Shown: positions 35,001 through 44,154 of the stretch, piece after piece | Position numbering within the stretch: the first letter of the stretch is position 1 | Layout: the number at the start of each line of letters is the position of its first letter | Assembly: GCA_012798235.1 (NCBI GenBank) | Contig: JAAZNP010000022.1 | Location: 1-56,202 of the forward strand | DNA: 56,202 bases | Reading direction: 5' to 3' | Source: Parcubacteria group bacterium | Lineage (GTDB): Bacteria > Patescibacteriota > Minisyncoccia > UBA6257 | The notes under the pieces: model-generated | Database searches by the model: none | The model's input: the letters and a program-made list of their open reading frames with translations, nothing else | Told to the model about the DNA's origin: nothing | Translations under genes and position numbers: made by a program

Positions 35001-35665
35001 TTTTTAACCGGTTCGCTGCCAGTGGCTGCGCTAAAAATATGAGCATATTCTTTAGATAATCGCAAATAATCAATTTCTGATAAAACCATTTTGGGTCTTA
35101 ATATTTCTAATTCATTCTTCGCTTTATAATATGAAGATTCTAATTCTTTTCTTTTATCTTTGGGCCAATTTTTAATTTTATTCTTAAATTCTTTTTCTAG
35201 ATTTTCTAGAGCTTTAGCTTTAGCTTCTTCATCAACCGCAGTAACAATATAGCTATTGTAATAAATAACTTTCTCTAGAGCGGGAGAAGAAATATCCAGC
35301 ATCAAACTAATTCTTGAAGGAATGCTTCTCAAAAACCAAATATGGGCTACAGGAGCAGCTAAAGCAATATGCCCCATTCTTTCTCTTCTGACAGATGATC
35401 TTGTTACCTCTACCCCACAACGATCACAAATCACTCCTTTATAACGAGCGGTTTTATATTTTCCACAAGCGCATTCATAATCTTTAATTGGTCCAAAAAT
35501 TTGTTCAGAAAATAAACCTTCTTTTTCTGGTTTCTGAGTACGATAATTTATAGTTTCGGCGCGAGTTACTTCACCTTGAGACCAAGAAAGAATTTCCTCT
35601 GGTGATGCTAATTTTAAAGCCAAAGCTTCAAAATCTTTTATTTTTAAATCTTTTGTTTCGGCCAT
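32027..35665 (-). CDS. rpoC: DNA-directed RNA polymerase subunit beta'
   Basis: 1212 residues. The N-terminal zinc finger (CACGKYKTARYKGVICDRCG), the active site NADFDGDQMAVH with three aspartates, the bridge helix and trigger loop region (GEPGTQLTLRTFHTGGVA), and the second zinc site (CETPYGVCQKCYG) are all present. It follows rpoB by 2 bases. Confidence 0.98.
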   Translation of the reverse strand: MAETKDLKIKDFEALALKLASPEEILSWSQGEVTRAETINYRTQKPEKEGLFSEQIFGPIKDYECACGKYKTARYKGVICDRCGVEVTRSSVRRERMGHIALAAPVAHIWFLRSIPSRISLMLDISSPALEKVIYYNSYIVTAVDEEAKAKALENLEKEFKNKIKNWPKDKRKELESSYYKAKNELEILRPKMVLSEIDYLRLSKEYAHIFSAATGSEPVKKLLEELDLKKLAQELEETITKSKRHTQLDKKILARLRLVRSMIKSGIRPEWMFLTVLPVLPPELRPMVQLDGGRFASSDLNDLYRRVINRNNRLKKLLELKAPEVIIKNEKRMLQEAVDALIDNSIRKTSGTAPMHAAQHRPLRSLADILQGKQGRFRQNLLGKRVDYSGRSVIVIGPDLHIHECGIPKKMALELFKPFVIGELMKREIVFNPRAANRLIEEGPDIVWEILETVVKGKYVLLNRAPTLHRLSVEAFQPRLTEGLAIQIPALVCQPFNADFDGDQMAVHLPLTEEAQREAQNRMLASLGLLKPADGDPVMLPRKDMILGIYWLTMDVAMEREEKDYKIFANNKEVFLALENKKVTFQEKIKLRLEKDSNDGEKKGEIIITTPGRVIFNNVLPEDFPYINKQLAARDLKKITRDIIYFYKDFNRCSDILDAIKELGFYYATVSGITWGLTELRVPEEKPYILENTQRKIDEINSQYQEGLLTAAERKALAEEQWRHAVSQITDLIPKTLSVIDSAAIIFNSGSGGDWGVATQIMGMKGLVVNPAGKIIDLPIIHSHQEGFNVLEYFAASHGGRKGLADTALKTSFAGYLTRRLVDVSQEVIVREEDCHTQNGLVINKKEVTEMGEKFEDKIRGRYLLKDAISKKGTVILKANELIDEKLSQEINDNCDEVVVRSPLTCETPYGVCQKCYGLDLGWLKPIDLGEAIGIIAAQSIGEPGTQLTLRTFHTGGVAQAVDITQGLPRVEELVEARIPKGEAPLSDVEGEIIDIEKTAHHKVIHIKPLLPKEEKKKSKKTKNSDVVEYIIPEIATLWVKTGDKVKRGDQLCEGNLNLKKILKILGKEACQNYILKEIKKVYNLAGEKINDKHLEVIIRQMFSRVKIIDPGESDFLTGEIIEKEVFNQKVAEMKSQKKKPPRAEETVLGIKNVALTSSSVLAPASFQETTRVLVKAALEGRQDYLRGLKENVIIGRLIPAGTGFRKIVTN

Positions 35666-35667
35666 AA

Positions 35668-38600
35668 TTAGATATTTAAATTAGATTCTTCTGTTTTTAT
35701 TTGAGGTTTATTTTCTGTATCTTCAATTTTTACTCCCAAAAGATTAACTGCTAAACCCAATGATTGTAATTCTTTTAAAATAACATTGAAAGCAGCCGGA
35801 ATATTGGGGCTTTTAATTTTTTCACCCCTGATAATAGCCTCATAAGTAGCAGCACGACCGATAACATCATCTGATTTAATAGTTAACATTTCTTGCAACG
35901 TATAAGCGGCGCCATAGCCTTCTAACGCCCATACCTCCATTTCTCCAAATCTTTGACCACCAAAATGAGCTCTTCCACCTAATGGTTGTTGAGTAATTAA
36001 AGAATAAGGGCCAATAGCACGCATGTGCACTTTATCCTCTACCATGTGTTCCAATTTCATCATATACATTACACCAATGGCTACTTTTCGCTCGAAAGGT
36101 TCACCAGTTTTCCCATCATAAAGGTTAACTTTTCCATCTTCTGGCAAACCTGCAGCCTTTAACTCTTTTTTAATATCTTCCTCGGTTGCACCATCTAATG
36201 CTGGAGTAATTGCCCGATAACCTAATTTTTGGCAAGCCAAACCTAAATGATTTTCAAATACTTGGCCTAAATTCATTCTTTTACCAACACCTAATGGATT
36301 TAAAATAATATCAACTGGTGTACCATCATCTAAATAGGGCATGTCTTCTTCAGGTAAAATAATAGAAATTACTCCTTTATTACCGTGACGACCCGCCAAT
36401 TTATCACCAACTTTCAATTTTCTTAATTCAGCGATTTCTACATTAATTTTCTTAATTACGCCAGCATCTAACTTATCTCCAGCCTTACGGCTTAAAATTT
36501 TAGTTCTAATAACACGACCGCGACGAGAAGGTTCCAAAACTAAAGAAGTATCTTTTATCTCCTTGATTTCCTCGCCAAAAATTGCCTGCAATAACCTTTC
36601 CTCAGGCGTTAACTCAGTTTTCCCTTTAGGAGAAATTTTTCCTACTAAAATATCTCCGCCACTTACTTCTGCACCTAAACGAACAATTCCTTCTTCATCT
36701 AAATCTTTTAATTTTTCTTCGGAAATATTAGGGATATCACGCGTGGTCATCTCGGGACCTAACTTTGTATCTACAACATCACAACTAAATTCTTCTAAAT
36801 AAACAGAAGTAAAATAATCCTTTCTTAAAACTCTCTCGGAAATAATAATAGCATCTTCATAATTAAAACCATAAAAAGGAATAAATGCTACTAATAAATT
36901 TTGTCCTAAAGATAAAAGACCATTCTCCGTAACGGAACCATCAGCCAATAAATCACCTTTTTTAACTTTTTGGCCTTTAGTAACGACCGGCCGTTGATGT
37001 AAACAACTTTGTTTATTACTTTTTACAAAAGTAATTAATTCGTATGCTTTTCGTTTATTATCTTTAGTTTTAATGGCAATATGAAAACTATCTACTTCTA
37101 TAACTTCGCCATCAACATCGCTTATTAGACATTGCCCTGATTCTAAAGCAATTTTCTTTTCCATGCCAGTAGAAACTAAGGGTGCTTTTGGTTTCACGCA
37201 AGGTACAGCCTGTCTTTGCATATTAGCACCCATTAATGCTCTGTTAGATTCGTCGTGTTCCAAAAAAGGAATGAGGCTTACAGCAGCAGAAATAATTTGT
37301 TGGCAAGAAACATCAATTAAATCAATATCTTCCCTTTTTGCCATTGATGGCTCGCCATGAATTCTGGCGCCTACCATTTCTTCTTTAATTCTGGCTTTTT
37401 CATCGATATCCACTCCGCCATGAGCAATTTTATATTTCAATTCTTCGAAAGCATCAAGCCAAATAATCTCATTAGTTAAATAACCATTTTTAACTTTAAT
37501 ATAGGGAGTTTCTAAAAATCCAAATTCATTTAAACGAGTATATAAAGATAATGATAATACCAAACCAATATTTTGCCCTTCTGGTGTTTGAATAGGACAT
37601 AACCGACCGTAATGGCTAGGGTGAACATCACGTACTTCCAAACCCGCCCTCTCTCTAACCAAACCACCTGGTCCCATCGGCGTCGCTTTACGCTTGTGCT
37701 CTAATTCCGAAAGCATATTCATTTGCTCCATGAACTGACATAATTGCGAAACATTAAAAAATTCTTTTAAACTAGTTACTAATTGACGCGGATTAATTAA
37801 TTGTGCCGGAGTCATTGTGAGAGGGTCAAAAGTCGCCATACGGTCTTGAATGGTACGACGCATTCTCATTAAACCAACACGAAAACGATCAGTTAAAATT
37901 TCCCCTACTGCCCTAATACGACGATTACCTAAATGATCGATATCATCATCTTCAGCTTGAGGATCAAGATTCAAACGAATAATTTCTTTAATAATCGCAA
38001 TAATATCTTCTTTTGTTAAAGTCCGTTGTTCAGTAGGTATATCTAAAGATAATCTTTGGTTTAATTTGTGACGTCCCACTTTAGCTAAATCATAACGATC
38101 TCGCCTGAAAAACATATTATTAATTAAGTCACGGCTATTATCATAAGTGGCTAATTCACCAGGGCGTAAACGGCGATAAATTTCAATATAACCCTCCTCC
38201 TGATTAGTGGAAGGATCTTTTTCAATAGTTTTATCAATATATTTCAAAATAGCTTCTTCATTTAAAGAAGCGAATAAATCATTAATTTCTTCATTGGTTT
38301 CAAATCCAAAGATTTTTAATAAGGCAGTAACCGGCACTTTGCGCTTGCGATCAATTTTAACCCAAATAGCGCCATCAGTATCAGTTTCAAATTCCAACCA
38401 AGACCCATGATAAGGAATTAACTTAGCGCCAAATAATTTAACACCTCTAAAATTCACGGAACCAAAATAAACACCAGGAGAACGATTGATTTGAGAAATA
38501 ACAACTTTTTCTACTCCGTTAATAATAAAGGTTCCTCGCGGTGTCATCATGGGAATTTCGCCAAAATAAACTTCCTGTTCTTTATGAGAACCTTGTTTTT

Positions 38601-38886
38601 TATTACTCAACTTCAATTTTACTCTTAAAGTCGCCTCGTAATTTAATTCTTTCTCTTTAGCTTGTTTTTCTGTGAGCTTCGGCTCTTCGAAATAATAATC
38701 TAAAAATTCCAGTTCTAAATCTTTACCAGTATAATCTTTAATCGGTGACAATTCTTGAAAAACCTCTTTAATCCCTTCTCTAAGAAACCATTCAAAAGAA
38801 GTAGTTTGAAATTGCGTTAAGGGAGGGGGCTCTAAAATATCCCGATGATGACGGGCGAATGTTTTAAAAACTAAGTGTGATGGCAT
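35668..38886 (-). CDS. rpoB: DNA-directed RNA polymerase subunit beta
   Basis: 1072 residues. Typical segments: GTFIINGVEKVVISQ, the rifampicin region FMEQMNMLSELEHKRK, GPGGLVRERAGLEVRDVHPSHYGR, GRHGNKGV and the C-terminal GGQRFGEMEVWALE. The rifampicin region differs from the usual bacterial sequence at several contact positions (E for D516, K for R529, T for S531, Escherichia coli numbers). Confidence 0.98.
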   Translation of the reverse strand: MPSHLVFKTFARHHRDILEPPPLTQFQTTSFEWFLREGIKEVFQELSPIKDYTGKDLELEFLDYYFEEPKLTEKQAKEKELNYEATLRVKLKLSNKKQGSHKEQEVYFGEIPMMTPRGTFIINGVEKVVISQINRSPGVYFGSVNFRGVKLFGAKLIPYHGSWLEFETDTDGAIWVKIDRKRKVPVTALLKIFGFETNEEINDLFASLNEEAILKYIDKTIEKDPSTNQEEGYIEIYRRLRPGELATYDNSRDLINNMFFRRDRYDLAKVGRHKLNQRLSLDIPTEQRTLTKEDIIAIIKEIIRLNLDPQAEDDDIDHLGNRRIRAVGEILTDRFRVGLMRMRRTIQDRMATFDPLTMTPAQLINPRQLVTSLKEFFNVSQLCQFMEQMNMLSELEHKRKATPMGPGGLVRERAGLEVRDVHPSHYGRLCPIQTPEGQNIGLVLSLSLYTRLNEFGFLETPYIKVKNGYLTNEIIWLDAFEELKYKIAHGGVDIDEKARIKEEMVGARIHGEPSMAKREDIDLIDVSCQQIISAAVSLIPFLEHDESNRALMGANMQRQAVPCVKPKAPLVSTGMEKKIALESGQCLISDVDGEVIEVDSFHIAIKTKDNKRKAYELITFVKSNKQSCLHQRPVVTKGQKVKKGDLLADGSVTENGLLSLGQNLLVAFIPFYGFNYEDAIIISERVLRKDYFTSVYLEEFSCDVVDTKLGPEMTTRDIPNISEEKLKDLDEEGIVRLGAEVSGGDILVGKISPKGKTELTPEERLLQAIFGEEIKEIKDTSLVLEPSRRGRVIRTKILSRKAGDKLDAGVIKKINVEIAELRKLKVGDKLAGRHGNKGVISIILPEEDMPYLDDGTPVDIILNPLGVGKRMNLGQVFENHLGLACQKLGYRAITPALDGATEEDIKKELKAAGLPEDGKVNLYDGKTGEPFERKVAIGVMYMMKLEHMVEDKVHMRAIGPYSLITQQPLGGRAHFGGQRFGEMEVWALEGYGAAYTLQEMLTIKSDDVIGRAATYEAIIRGEKIKSPNIPAAFNVILKELQSLGLAVNLLGVKIEDTENKPQIKTEESNLNI

Positions 38887-38913
38887 TATTTATTACTTAG
38901 TTAAAATAAAAGC

Positions 38914-38940
38914 ACAAAAAACTAATCCCTAAAAAGGATT
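38914..38940 (-). terminator. probable terminator between the 73-residue gene and rpoB
   Basis: Minus strand: AATCC, a short T-rich loop, GGGATT and then AGTTTTTTG. The stem is short. It may end transcription from the gene at 38978 or attenuate rpoB. Confidence 0.45.
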
Positions 38941-38977
38941 GTTTTCCATTTACCAAACAATTATTTAAAATATTGTA

Positions 38978-39199
38978 TCACTCTCTCGCAATTTTTAAAG
39001 CTTGAAGAATAGCCTGAGCTATTCTAATAGAAATAACGCTTTTTTCTTGAGATGTATTCAAAAACACACGATAAATATTCTTCCTGTCTATTTTATTCTT
39101 TTTACAAAATTTGTCAAGAGAAACAAGTAATTCTTCTCCATCTTGAGACGTTATTTGGTATTTCTTCTTATTTTTTGTAGTAAAGGTTAATATCAACAT
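38978..39199 (-). CDS. hypothetical 73-residue protein
   Basis: Starts MLILTFTTKNKKKYQIT and ends with a helix ISIRIAQAILQALKIARE. It is lysine-rich and has no membrane segment. ATG 39199 is preferred over a TTG further up. The family is unknown to me. It sits between trmD and rpoB. Confidence 0.5.
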   Translation of the reverse strand: MLILTFTTKNKKKYQITSQDGEELLVSLDKFCKKNKIDRKNIYRVFLNTSQEKSVISIRIAQAILQALKIARE

Positions 39200-39349
39200 A
39201 ATAATAACAATTTTCAATTTTCAATTTACAATTTACAATAAATTTTCAATGAATCAATTTCTAATGTTTGAAAATTGTAAATTCAATGAAATTTCGGAGG
39301 GCAGACTTCCGGCAATTTTAATTTATTTTTAACGATCGTCAGAAATAAA

Positions 39350-40060
39350 TTAGTTTTGAGTTCTGGGCTTTGAGCTTTGAGTTTTTACTATCACGTGTTT
39401 TTCTCTCCATTCTTTTATTTTCTGATGGTCGCCGGATAAAAGCACTTTAGGCACTTTCCATACTATTTTTTTATTTTTAGGATAAGGGTAAAAAATTTCT
39501 GGTCTTGTATATTGGGGATACTCGTAAGTCGCATCTTCTTTTTGCCCTAAAGAAAAAGATTCTTCTAATAAAGATTCTTTTCTTATTACGCCGGGAATTA
39601 AACGAGTAATGGCATCGATTACTACCATGGCTGGTAATTCTCCTCCTGTTAAAATATAATCGCCAATTGATATTTCTTCATCCACTAGTTTTTTAACCCG
39701 AGCATCAACCCCCTCATAATGGGGACAAATAAAGATTATCTCTCGATATTTCTTTAATCTCTCAGCATCTTTTTGAGTAAATTTCTTCCCATTAACTGAA
39801 AAAAGGATAACGCGGCGTTTTATCTTTTTATTTTTTGTTAAGGATTTTAATGCTTTAAAAATTGGCTCAATCATAAAAATCATGCCTGCTCCCCCGCCAT
39901 AAGGATGATCATCAACTGTTTGGTGATGGTTATTCGTCCATTGCCTTAAATTCCAAAGATTAATTTGAATTAATTTCTGTTTTTGAGCTCGTTTAATAAT
40001 CGAGGTATTAAAATAACTGGAAAAAGCCTCAGGAAAAATTGTAATAATATGGAAACGCAT
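39350..40060 (-). CDS. trmD: tRNA (guanine-N1-)-methyltransferase TrmD
   Basis: A 236-residue SPOUT enzyme that makes m1G37. Motifs: MRFHIITIFPEAF at the start, DDHPYGGGAGMIF, HYEGVDARV, and the trefoil knot SIGDYILTGGELPAMVVIDA. The last eleven residues (KTQSSKPRTQN) come from a simple ACTCAAA-type repeat and are not part of the family, so the gene appears to have been extended by it. Confidence 0.95.
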   Translation of the reverse strand: MRFHIITIFPEAFSSYFNTSIIKRAQKQKLIQINLWNLRQWTNNHHQTVDDHPYGGGAGMIFMIEPIFKALKSLTKNKKIKRRVILFSVNGKKFTQKDAERLKKYREIIFICPHYEGVDARVKKLVDEEISIGDYILTGGELPAMVVIDAITRLIPGVIRKESLLEESFSLGQKEDATYEYPQYTRPEIFYPYPKNKKIVWKVPKVLLSGDHQKIKEWREKHVIVKTQSSKPRTQN

Positions 40061-40067
40061 AGTAAAA

Positions 40068-40102
40068 GAAAACCGCGGTTTTAGTCATCATACCGCGGTT
40101 TT
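40068..40102. terminator. hairpin terminator between the KH protein and trmD
   Basis: Two copies of ACCGCGGT (40072-40079 and 40092-40099) pair, with T runs on both sides. It lies 30 bases after the KH gene. Confidence 0.65.
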
Positions 40103-40131
40103 CAAAATTTTTCAATGAAATTACCGACTTA

Positions 40132-40449
40132 TTATAAATTCAATCCTTCGGTAATTTGGTCAGCTGCCTGTTCGGCCTCTCGAGTACGAGTAGAACCTGC
40201 TGGTTCTTCAATCTTAAGATTAATTCTCGCTCGATTCTTAGCTCCAACAACTCTCAAAATAGTACGTAGAGCTTTAGCCATAGCACCCTGACGGCCAATA
40301 ATTTGAGCCATATCTTGAGGGTCTACTTTTAAAGACAATAGAACCCCCATTTCATCTACCTTACGATCAATTTTGACCGCATCAGGATTGTTGACTACAC
40401 TCTTAACTACTGTTTCGAGAACTTGTTGATCTACTGGTGTTTCAGCCAT
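40132..40449 (-). CDS. khpA: KH-domain RNA-binding protein (KhpA type)
   Basis: A 105-residue protein with one type II KH domain: SLKVDPQDMAQIIGRQGAMAK, in which GRQG is the GxxG loop that holds RNA. KhpA is usually 75-80 residues; here both ends are longer (a TRTREAEQAADQ tail). It probably binds RNA in the cytoplasm together with KhpB/Jag; that partner is not in the window. Confidence 0.88.
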   Translation of the reverse strand: MAETPVDQQVLETVVKSVVNNPDAVKIDRKVDEMGVLLSLKVDPQDMAQIIGRQGAMAKALRTILRVVGAKNRARINLKIEEPAGSTRTREAEQAADQITEGLNL

Positions 40450-40542
40450 ATTTCTTTAATAAACTTTCTTAATTAATAATATGCTATCCTAGTAACTGTC
40501 GACCTCTGCCAGCTACTAAACTCAAAATATTATACTCTTTTT

Positions 40543-42705
40543 TTAAGATTTTTGCAATATCTTATCAGAATCCTCTAATTTGATTGATAGAAGCTGCGAA
40601 CTATTTTCTTCGCCAATGGTTACCCCATAAATTACTTCAGCCACGGACATGGTCATACGATTGTGGGTGATAATAATAAATTGGGTATTTTTACAAAGCT
40701 CTTTTAATATTTGAGAAAAACGTTGGCTATTATCTTCATCAAGAGCGGCATCAATTTCGTCAACAACAACTAGCGGCGGGTCAGATTGATTCACAATAGC
40801 AAAAAGAAGAGAAATAGCTACTAAAGTTTTTTCTCCACCAGAAAGCATTTCCAAGCTCTTTAATTCAGTTTTAGGAATATCAATTTTAATATCTACTCCC
40901 CAATATGATTCCTGATTAACATCTTCTTCTCTTGTATCAGTATCCTCCCCTTCTTCTTGATTCTCGTTATTCACTAAGGACTTTGATTTTTTAATTTGCT
41001 CAATTTTGGCAGAACCTCCAGCAAACATTAAACGAAAATAACGATTAAAATCTTTATTTATGTCGCTTAATGATTTCTCAAAACTTTTTTCGATTTCTTT
41101 AGTTAATTGTTGAATTAATATCTTTAAATCCTGAGATCCTTTCTTTAAATCTGCGATTTGTTGCTGCAAAAAATTATGGCGCTTTGAAATTTCTTCGTAT
41201 TCTTTAATGACGTTAGCATCCTCAATTCCAATTTCAGCCATATCTCGTCTTAATCTTAAAACCTGTTTTTCTAAAGAAAGAAGGTCTTCGGGCGCTAGTA
41301 GAATCTGGCTTTTGTTATCTTCGTAGTACTGCTTGATAGCAATAAAATCTAATCCGGCTTCTTCAATCCTTCGTTTCAGATCTTCGAGATGAAGTTTATA
41401 TTTTTCTAAAAGCAACTCTTGGCGCTGTTCTTCTTTGAGCAAATCTTCTTTCTGCCGACGCAACTCATTAATTTCTTCAAAAATAGCTCGAAAATTACGA
41501 TTTTTGGTATTCAGCTCTTCCTCCTCTTGTTTTAAAAGAAGATTTTTATTACTTAGCTCTTCTTCTAAAGAGGCTAATTGGTTTTCAATATTTTCTACTT
41601 GGGGGCGATTGTCTCGAGCGTTATCAACAAATATTGTTTTAAATTCAGCAATAATTTCTTTCAATTGGTGATGAATTAAAGCAATATCTTCAATGGTTAA
41701 TAATTTTTCTAATTTTTCTTTAATAATAATAATTTGTTTCTCAAGCTCTTTTCCTGATAACGCTAAACCAGTGGCTACTTCCTGATGGCCCAACTCGTGT
41801 AAAAGTTCTGATTTTTTATTTTGTAAATTAATAATCTCTTGGGTTATCTTTTGAATTTTAGACTCTAATCCTCCATTAGCTTCACCTTTACTAACCAATA
41901 ATTCTTCTTCTTTATTTTTAATTTTTTGATTCAAAGCAGCAATTTCTTGATTTAAACTATCTAACTTTTTATCGGGAAATATGTTTGACTCTAAAACTTG
42001 ATGATAAAGATTAGCGAAATATTTTTTCTCGGTAATAATTAAATCTTCTTCAATCTTTTCCCGTTTCTCCCAACGGGTCACTTGACGTTTGAGAGTTCTT
42101 AAATGTGGCAAAATCTCTTGTTCGAGGGCTAATGTTTTATCGAGATTGATATTAGTTTCTTCTAATTTACGTTTGGCTTCTTCTTTTTTCAGTTCAATGT
42201 TCTTTAAACCTAAAATTTCCTCCAACATAATTCGCCTTTCTTGAGGAGAAACTAATAAAATATTTTCTACAGAACCCTGATTAATAATAGAAAAGCCCTT
42301 GAGTCCTATTTTAGCGCTCGCGGTGAGATCAATGATATCTTTTAAGCGGCAGGGTTTGTGATTCAAAAAATAGCTATTTTCACCTGATTTATCAATACGG
42401 CGTAAAATGCTCACTTCGCTAAAATCTGTATTAAACAATCTTTTTTGGTTATCGAAAATTAATTCTACTTCGCAAACAGCCGCTGTAGTATCGTTTTTAC
42501 TACCAGCAAAAATTAAATCTTGCCCTTTTTCGACACGAATATTCTTAAAACTCTGTTCACCTAAAGCCCAACGAATAGCATCAACAATATTAGATTTACC
42601 AGACCCATTGGGACCAATAACTGCCGTAATTAAACAAGGGAAATCCAAAATAGTTTTCCCTCTAAAAGACTTGAAATTTTTAAGAATTATTCTCTTGAGA
42701 AACAC
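40543..42705 (-). CDS. smc: short SMC-like chromosome segregation ATPase
   Basis: 720 residues, starting with GTG. The N-terminal ATPase half has NFKSF, GPNGSGKSNIVDAIRWALGE; the C-terminal half has LSGGEKTLVAISLLFA and VVVDEIDAALD. Residues about 170-590 are predicted coiled coil. SMC is usually about 1150-1200 residues with a hinge domain of some 150 residues in the middle. Here each arm is only about 200 residues, and no hinge sequence is seen around the turn (near FVDNARDNRPQV). The head residues are intact. Confidence 0.88.
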   Translation of the reverse strand: MFLKRIILKNFKSFRGKTILDFPCLITAVIGPNGSGKSNIVDAIRWALGEQSFKNIRVEKGQDLIFAGSKNDTTAAVCEVELIFDNQKRLFNTDFSEVSILRRIDKSGENSYFLNHKPCRLKDIIDLTASAKIGLKGFSIINQGSVENILLVSPQERRIMLEEILGLKNIELKKEEAKRKLEETNINLDKTLALEQEILPHLRTLKRQVTRWEKREKIEEDLIITEKKYFANLYHQVLESNIFPDKKLDSLNQEIAALNQKIKNKEEELLVSKGEANGGLESKIQKITQEIINLQNKKSELLHELGHQEVATGLALSGKELEKQIIIIKEKLEKLLTIEDIALIHHQLKEIIAEFKTIFVDNARDNRPQVENIENQLASLEEELSNKNLLLKQEEEELNTKNRNFRAIFEEINELRRQKEDLLKEEQRQELLLEKYKLHLEDLKRRIEEAGLDFIAIKQYYEDNKSQILLAPEDLLSLEKQVLRLRRDMAEIGIEDANVIKEYEEISKRHNFLQQQIADLKKGSQDLKILIQQLTKEIEKSFEKSLSDINKDFNRYFRLMFAGGSAKIEQIKKSKSLVNNENQEEGEDTDTREEDVNQESYWGVDIKIDIPKTELKSLEMLSGGEKTLVAISLLFAIVNQSDPPLVVVDEIDAALDEDNSQRFSQILKELCKNTQFIIITHNRMTMSVAEVIYGVTIGEENSSQLLSIKLEDSDKILQKS

Positions 42706-42720
42706 ATTTTTAATAATTAG

Positions 42721-43416
42721 CTAATGCCAATCCTTGATTTCCAAAGCATTTTGAGCGGCTTCGGTTTCTGCTTCTTGCTTAGAATGGCCATGACCTTTGG
42801 CGATCAATTCTTCGTTTAAATACACACCAACTTCAAATTCTTTATTATGATCTGGCCCCCAAGAACGCAAAGTTTTATAGATTGGTGTAATACCTAAAAT
42901 TTCCTGGCTTTTTTCTTGGAAAAAACTTTTAGCATCCTTATAAGAAGCAGTTGCAAGAATTGTTTTAGTTTTCGGTAAAATATATTTTTTAATAAACTCA
43001 CGGCTGGACTCTAAACCATTATCTAAGTACAAAGCTCCTATTAAAGCTTCAATCGCATTAGATAAAATATAAGAGCGGCTATTATGCAAATCTTTAAGTT
43101 CACCTTTGGAAGCTAAAATATAATTTTCTATTTTTAATTCTTTAGCGACTTCTAATAAAGAATCACTATTTACTAAAGCCGCTCTTAAAACAGTTAATTG
43201 TCCTTCTGGTAATTCCGGAAACTCTTTTAATAATTCATCAGCTACAACAAAGCCTAAAATAGAATCTCCTAAAAATTCTAATCTTTCATTGTGAGGAACT
43301 GGCCAGTCTTTATTTTCATTTAAAAAAGAACGATGCGTGAGAGCCTCTTTTAATAAATCCAGATTTTTAAAAGACAGATTTAAATCTTGATTGATTTTAT
43401 TAAAATCCAAGTTCAT
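42721..43416 (-). CDS. rnc: ribonuclease III
   Basis: A 231-residue enzyme for processing double-stranded RNA. The nuclease domain has HNERLEFLGDSILGFVVA and NAIEALIGALYLD; the C-terminal dsRNA-binding domain ends GHSKQEAETEAAQNAL. The ATG overlaps the nusB stop (ATGA). Confidence 0.96.
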   Translation of the reverse strand: MNLDFNKINQDLNLSFKNLDLLKEALTHRSFLNENKDWPVPHNERLEFLGDSILGFVVADELLKEFPELPEGQLTVLRAALVNSDSLLEVAKELKIENYILASKGELKDLHNSRSYILSNAIEALIGALYLDNGLESSREFIKKYILPKTKTILATASYKDAKSFFQEKSQEILGITPIYKTLRSWGPDHNKEFEVGVYLNEELIAKGHGHSKQEAETEAAQNALEIKDWH

Positions 43417-43859
43417 GAGTTCTCTTTTGAAGATAATGTTTCTTCCATTTGGCGATAAATTGTTCCTAAGACGCCATTGACGAAACGACGAGAAGAATCA
43501 CCGCCAAAATTTTTTGCTAATTCTACGGCTTCGTTAATAGCGACTTTAGGTGGCACTTCTTTCTTATTTTCAAAAATCAGCTCAAAAATACCAATTCTTA
43601 AAACGTTACGGTCAATAATATTAATTTGTTCTAGGGGCCATTCGGGCGCCCCACTCTCGATTAATTTATTTAATTCCTCCCAGTGCTCTAAAATCCCAGT
43701 AAGTAATTTAGTAGGATATTCAATATCTTCCAAGCCCTGACCTAAATTTTCTAGATTTCTTTTAAAAATATCTTGAGCGCTAGGCCCTTGATAATTATTA
43801 AAATCCCACTCAAAAAGACTTTGAAGCACTAAGGAACGAGAAAGATGACGAGACCCCAT
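43413..43859 (-). CDS. nusB: transcription antitermination protein NusB
   Basis: A 148-residue helical protein that joins NusE in rRNA antitermination. Typical parts: SRSLVLQSLFEWDF at the start, IDRNVLRIGIFEL, VAINEAVELAKNFGGDSSRRFVNGVLG. ATG 43859 is used; the longer frame overlaps rpmF and adds a run of lysines. It ends with TGA, which shows that TGA is a stop in this genome. Confidence 0.93.
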   Translation of the reverse strand: MGSRHLSRSLVLQSLFEWDFNNYQGPSAQDIFKRNLENLGQGLEDIEYPTKLLTGILEHWEELNKLIESGAPEWPLEQINIIDRNVLRIGIFELIFENKKEVPPKVAINEAVELAKNFGGDSSRRFVNGVLGTIYRQMEETLSSKENS

Positions 43860-43869
43860 AGAAATAAAA

Positions 43870-44097
43870 TTATTTTTCCATTTCTTTTTCTTTCTGTTTC
43901 TTCTCTTTCTTGGTAAGCCCCTTATAGACGTCAATAATCTCTTGATTTTTGTAATAACCACAATAAGGGCATACGCGATGTGGCAAAATTTTGCGACCGC
44001 AATGCGGGCATTTAATCAAATTAACTGGTTTGAGGGCCAGATGAGAACGTCCCTTATTAACTCGTGAACGAGAATGATGTCGTGCCGGTAAAGCCAT
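43870..44097 (-). CDS. rpmF: 50S ribosomal protein L32
   Basis: A 75-residue protein with PARHHSRSRVNKGRSHLAL and two CxxC pairs (CPHCGRKILPHRVCPYCG), the zinc-binding form of L32. The lysine- and glutamate-rich tail is longer than usual. It is first in rpmF-nusB-rnc. Confidence 0.94.
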   Translation of the reverse strand: MALPARHHSRSRVNKGRSHLALKPVNLIKCPHCGRKILPHRVCPYCGYYKNQEIIDVYKGLTKKEKKQKEKEMEK

Positions 44098-44124
44098 AGA
44101 ACAAATTTTTTAATAATCTTTAAG

Positions 44125-44153
44125 AGAATAGCATAAAAAAACCCGAAAGACAA
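44125..44153 (-). promoter_or_regulatory. promoter of rpmF-nusB-rnc
   Basis: Minus strand: TTGTCT (44148-44153), a 17-base spacer and extended -10 TGCTATTCT (TATTCT at 44125-44130), 27 bases before the rpmF ATG. Confidence 0.6.
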
Positions 44154-44154
44154 A

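Noticed and set aside
43413..43415. Alternative genetic code with TGA read as glycine (as in SR1/Gracilibacteria)
   Set aside because: nusB ends normally at TGA and no reading frame here needs TGA as a sense codon.
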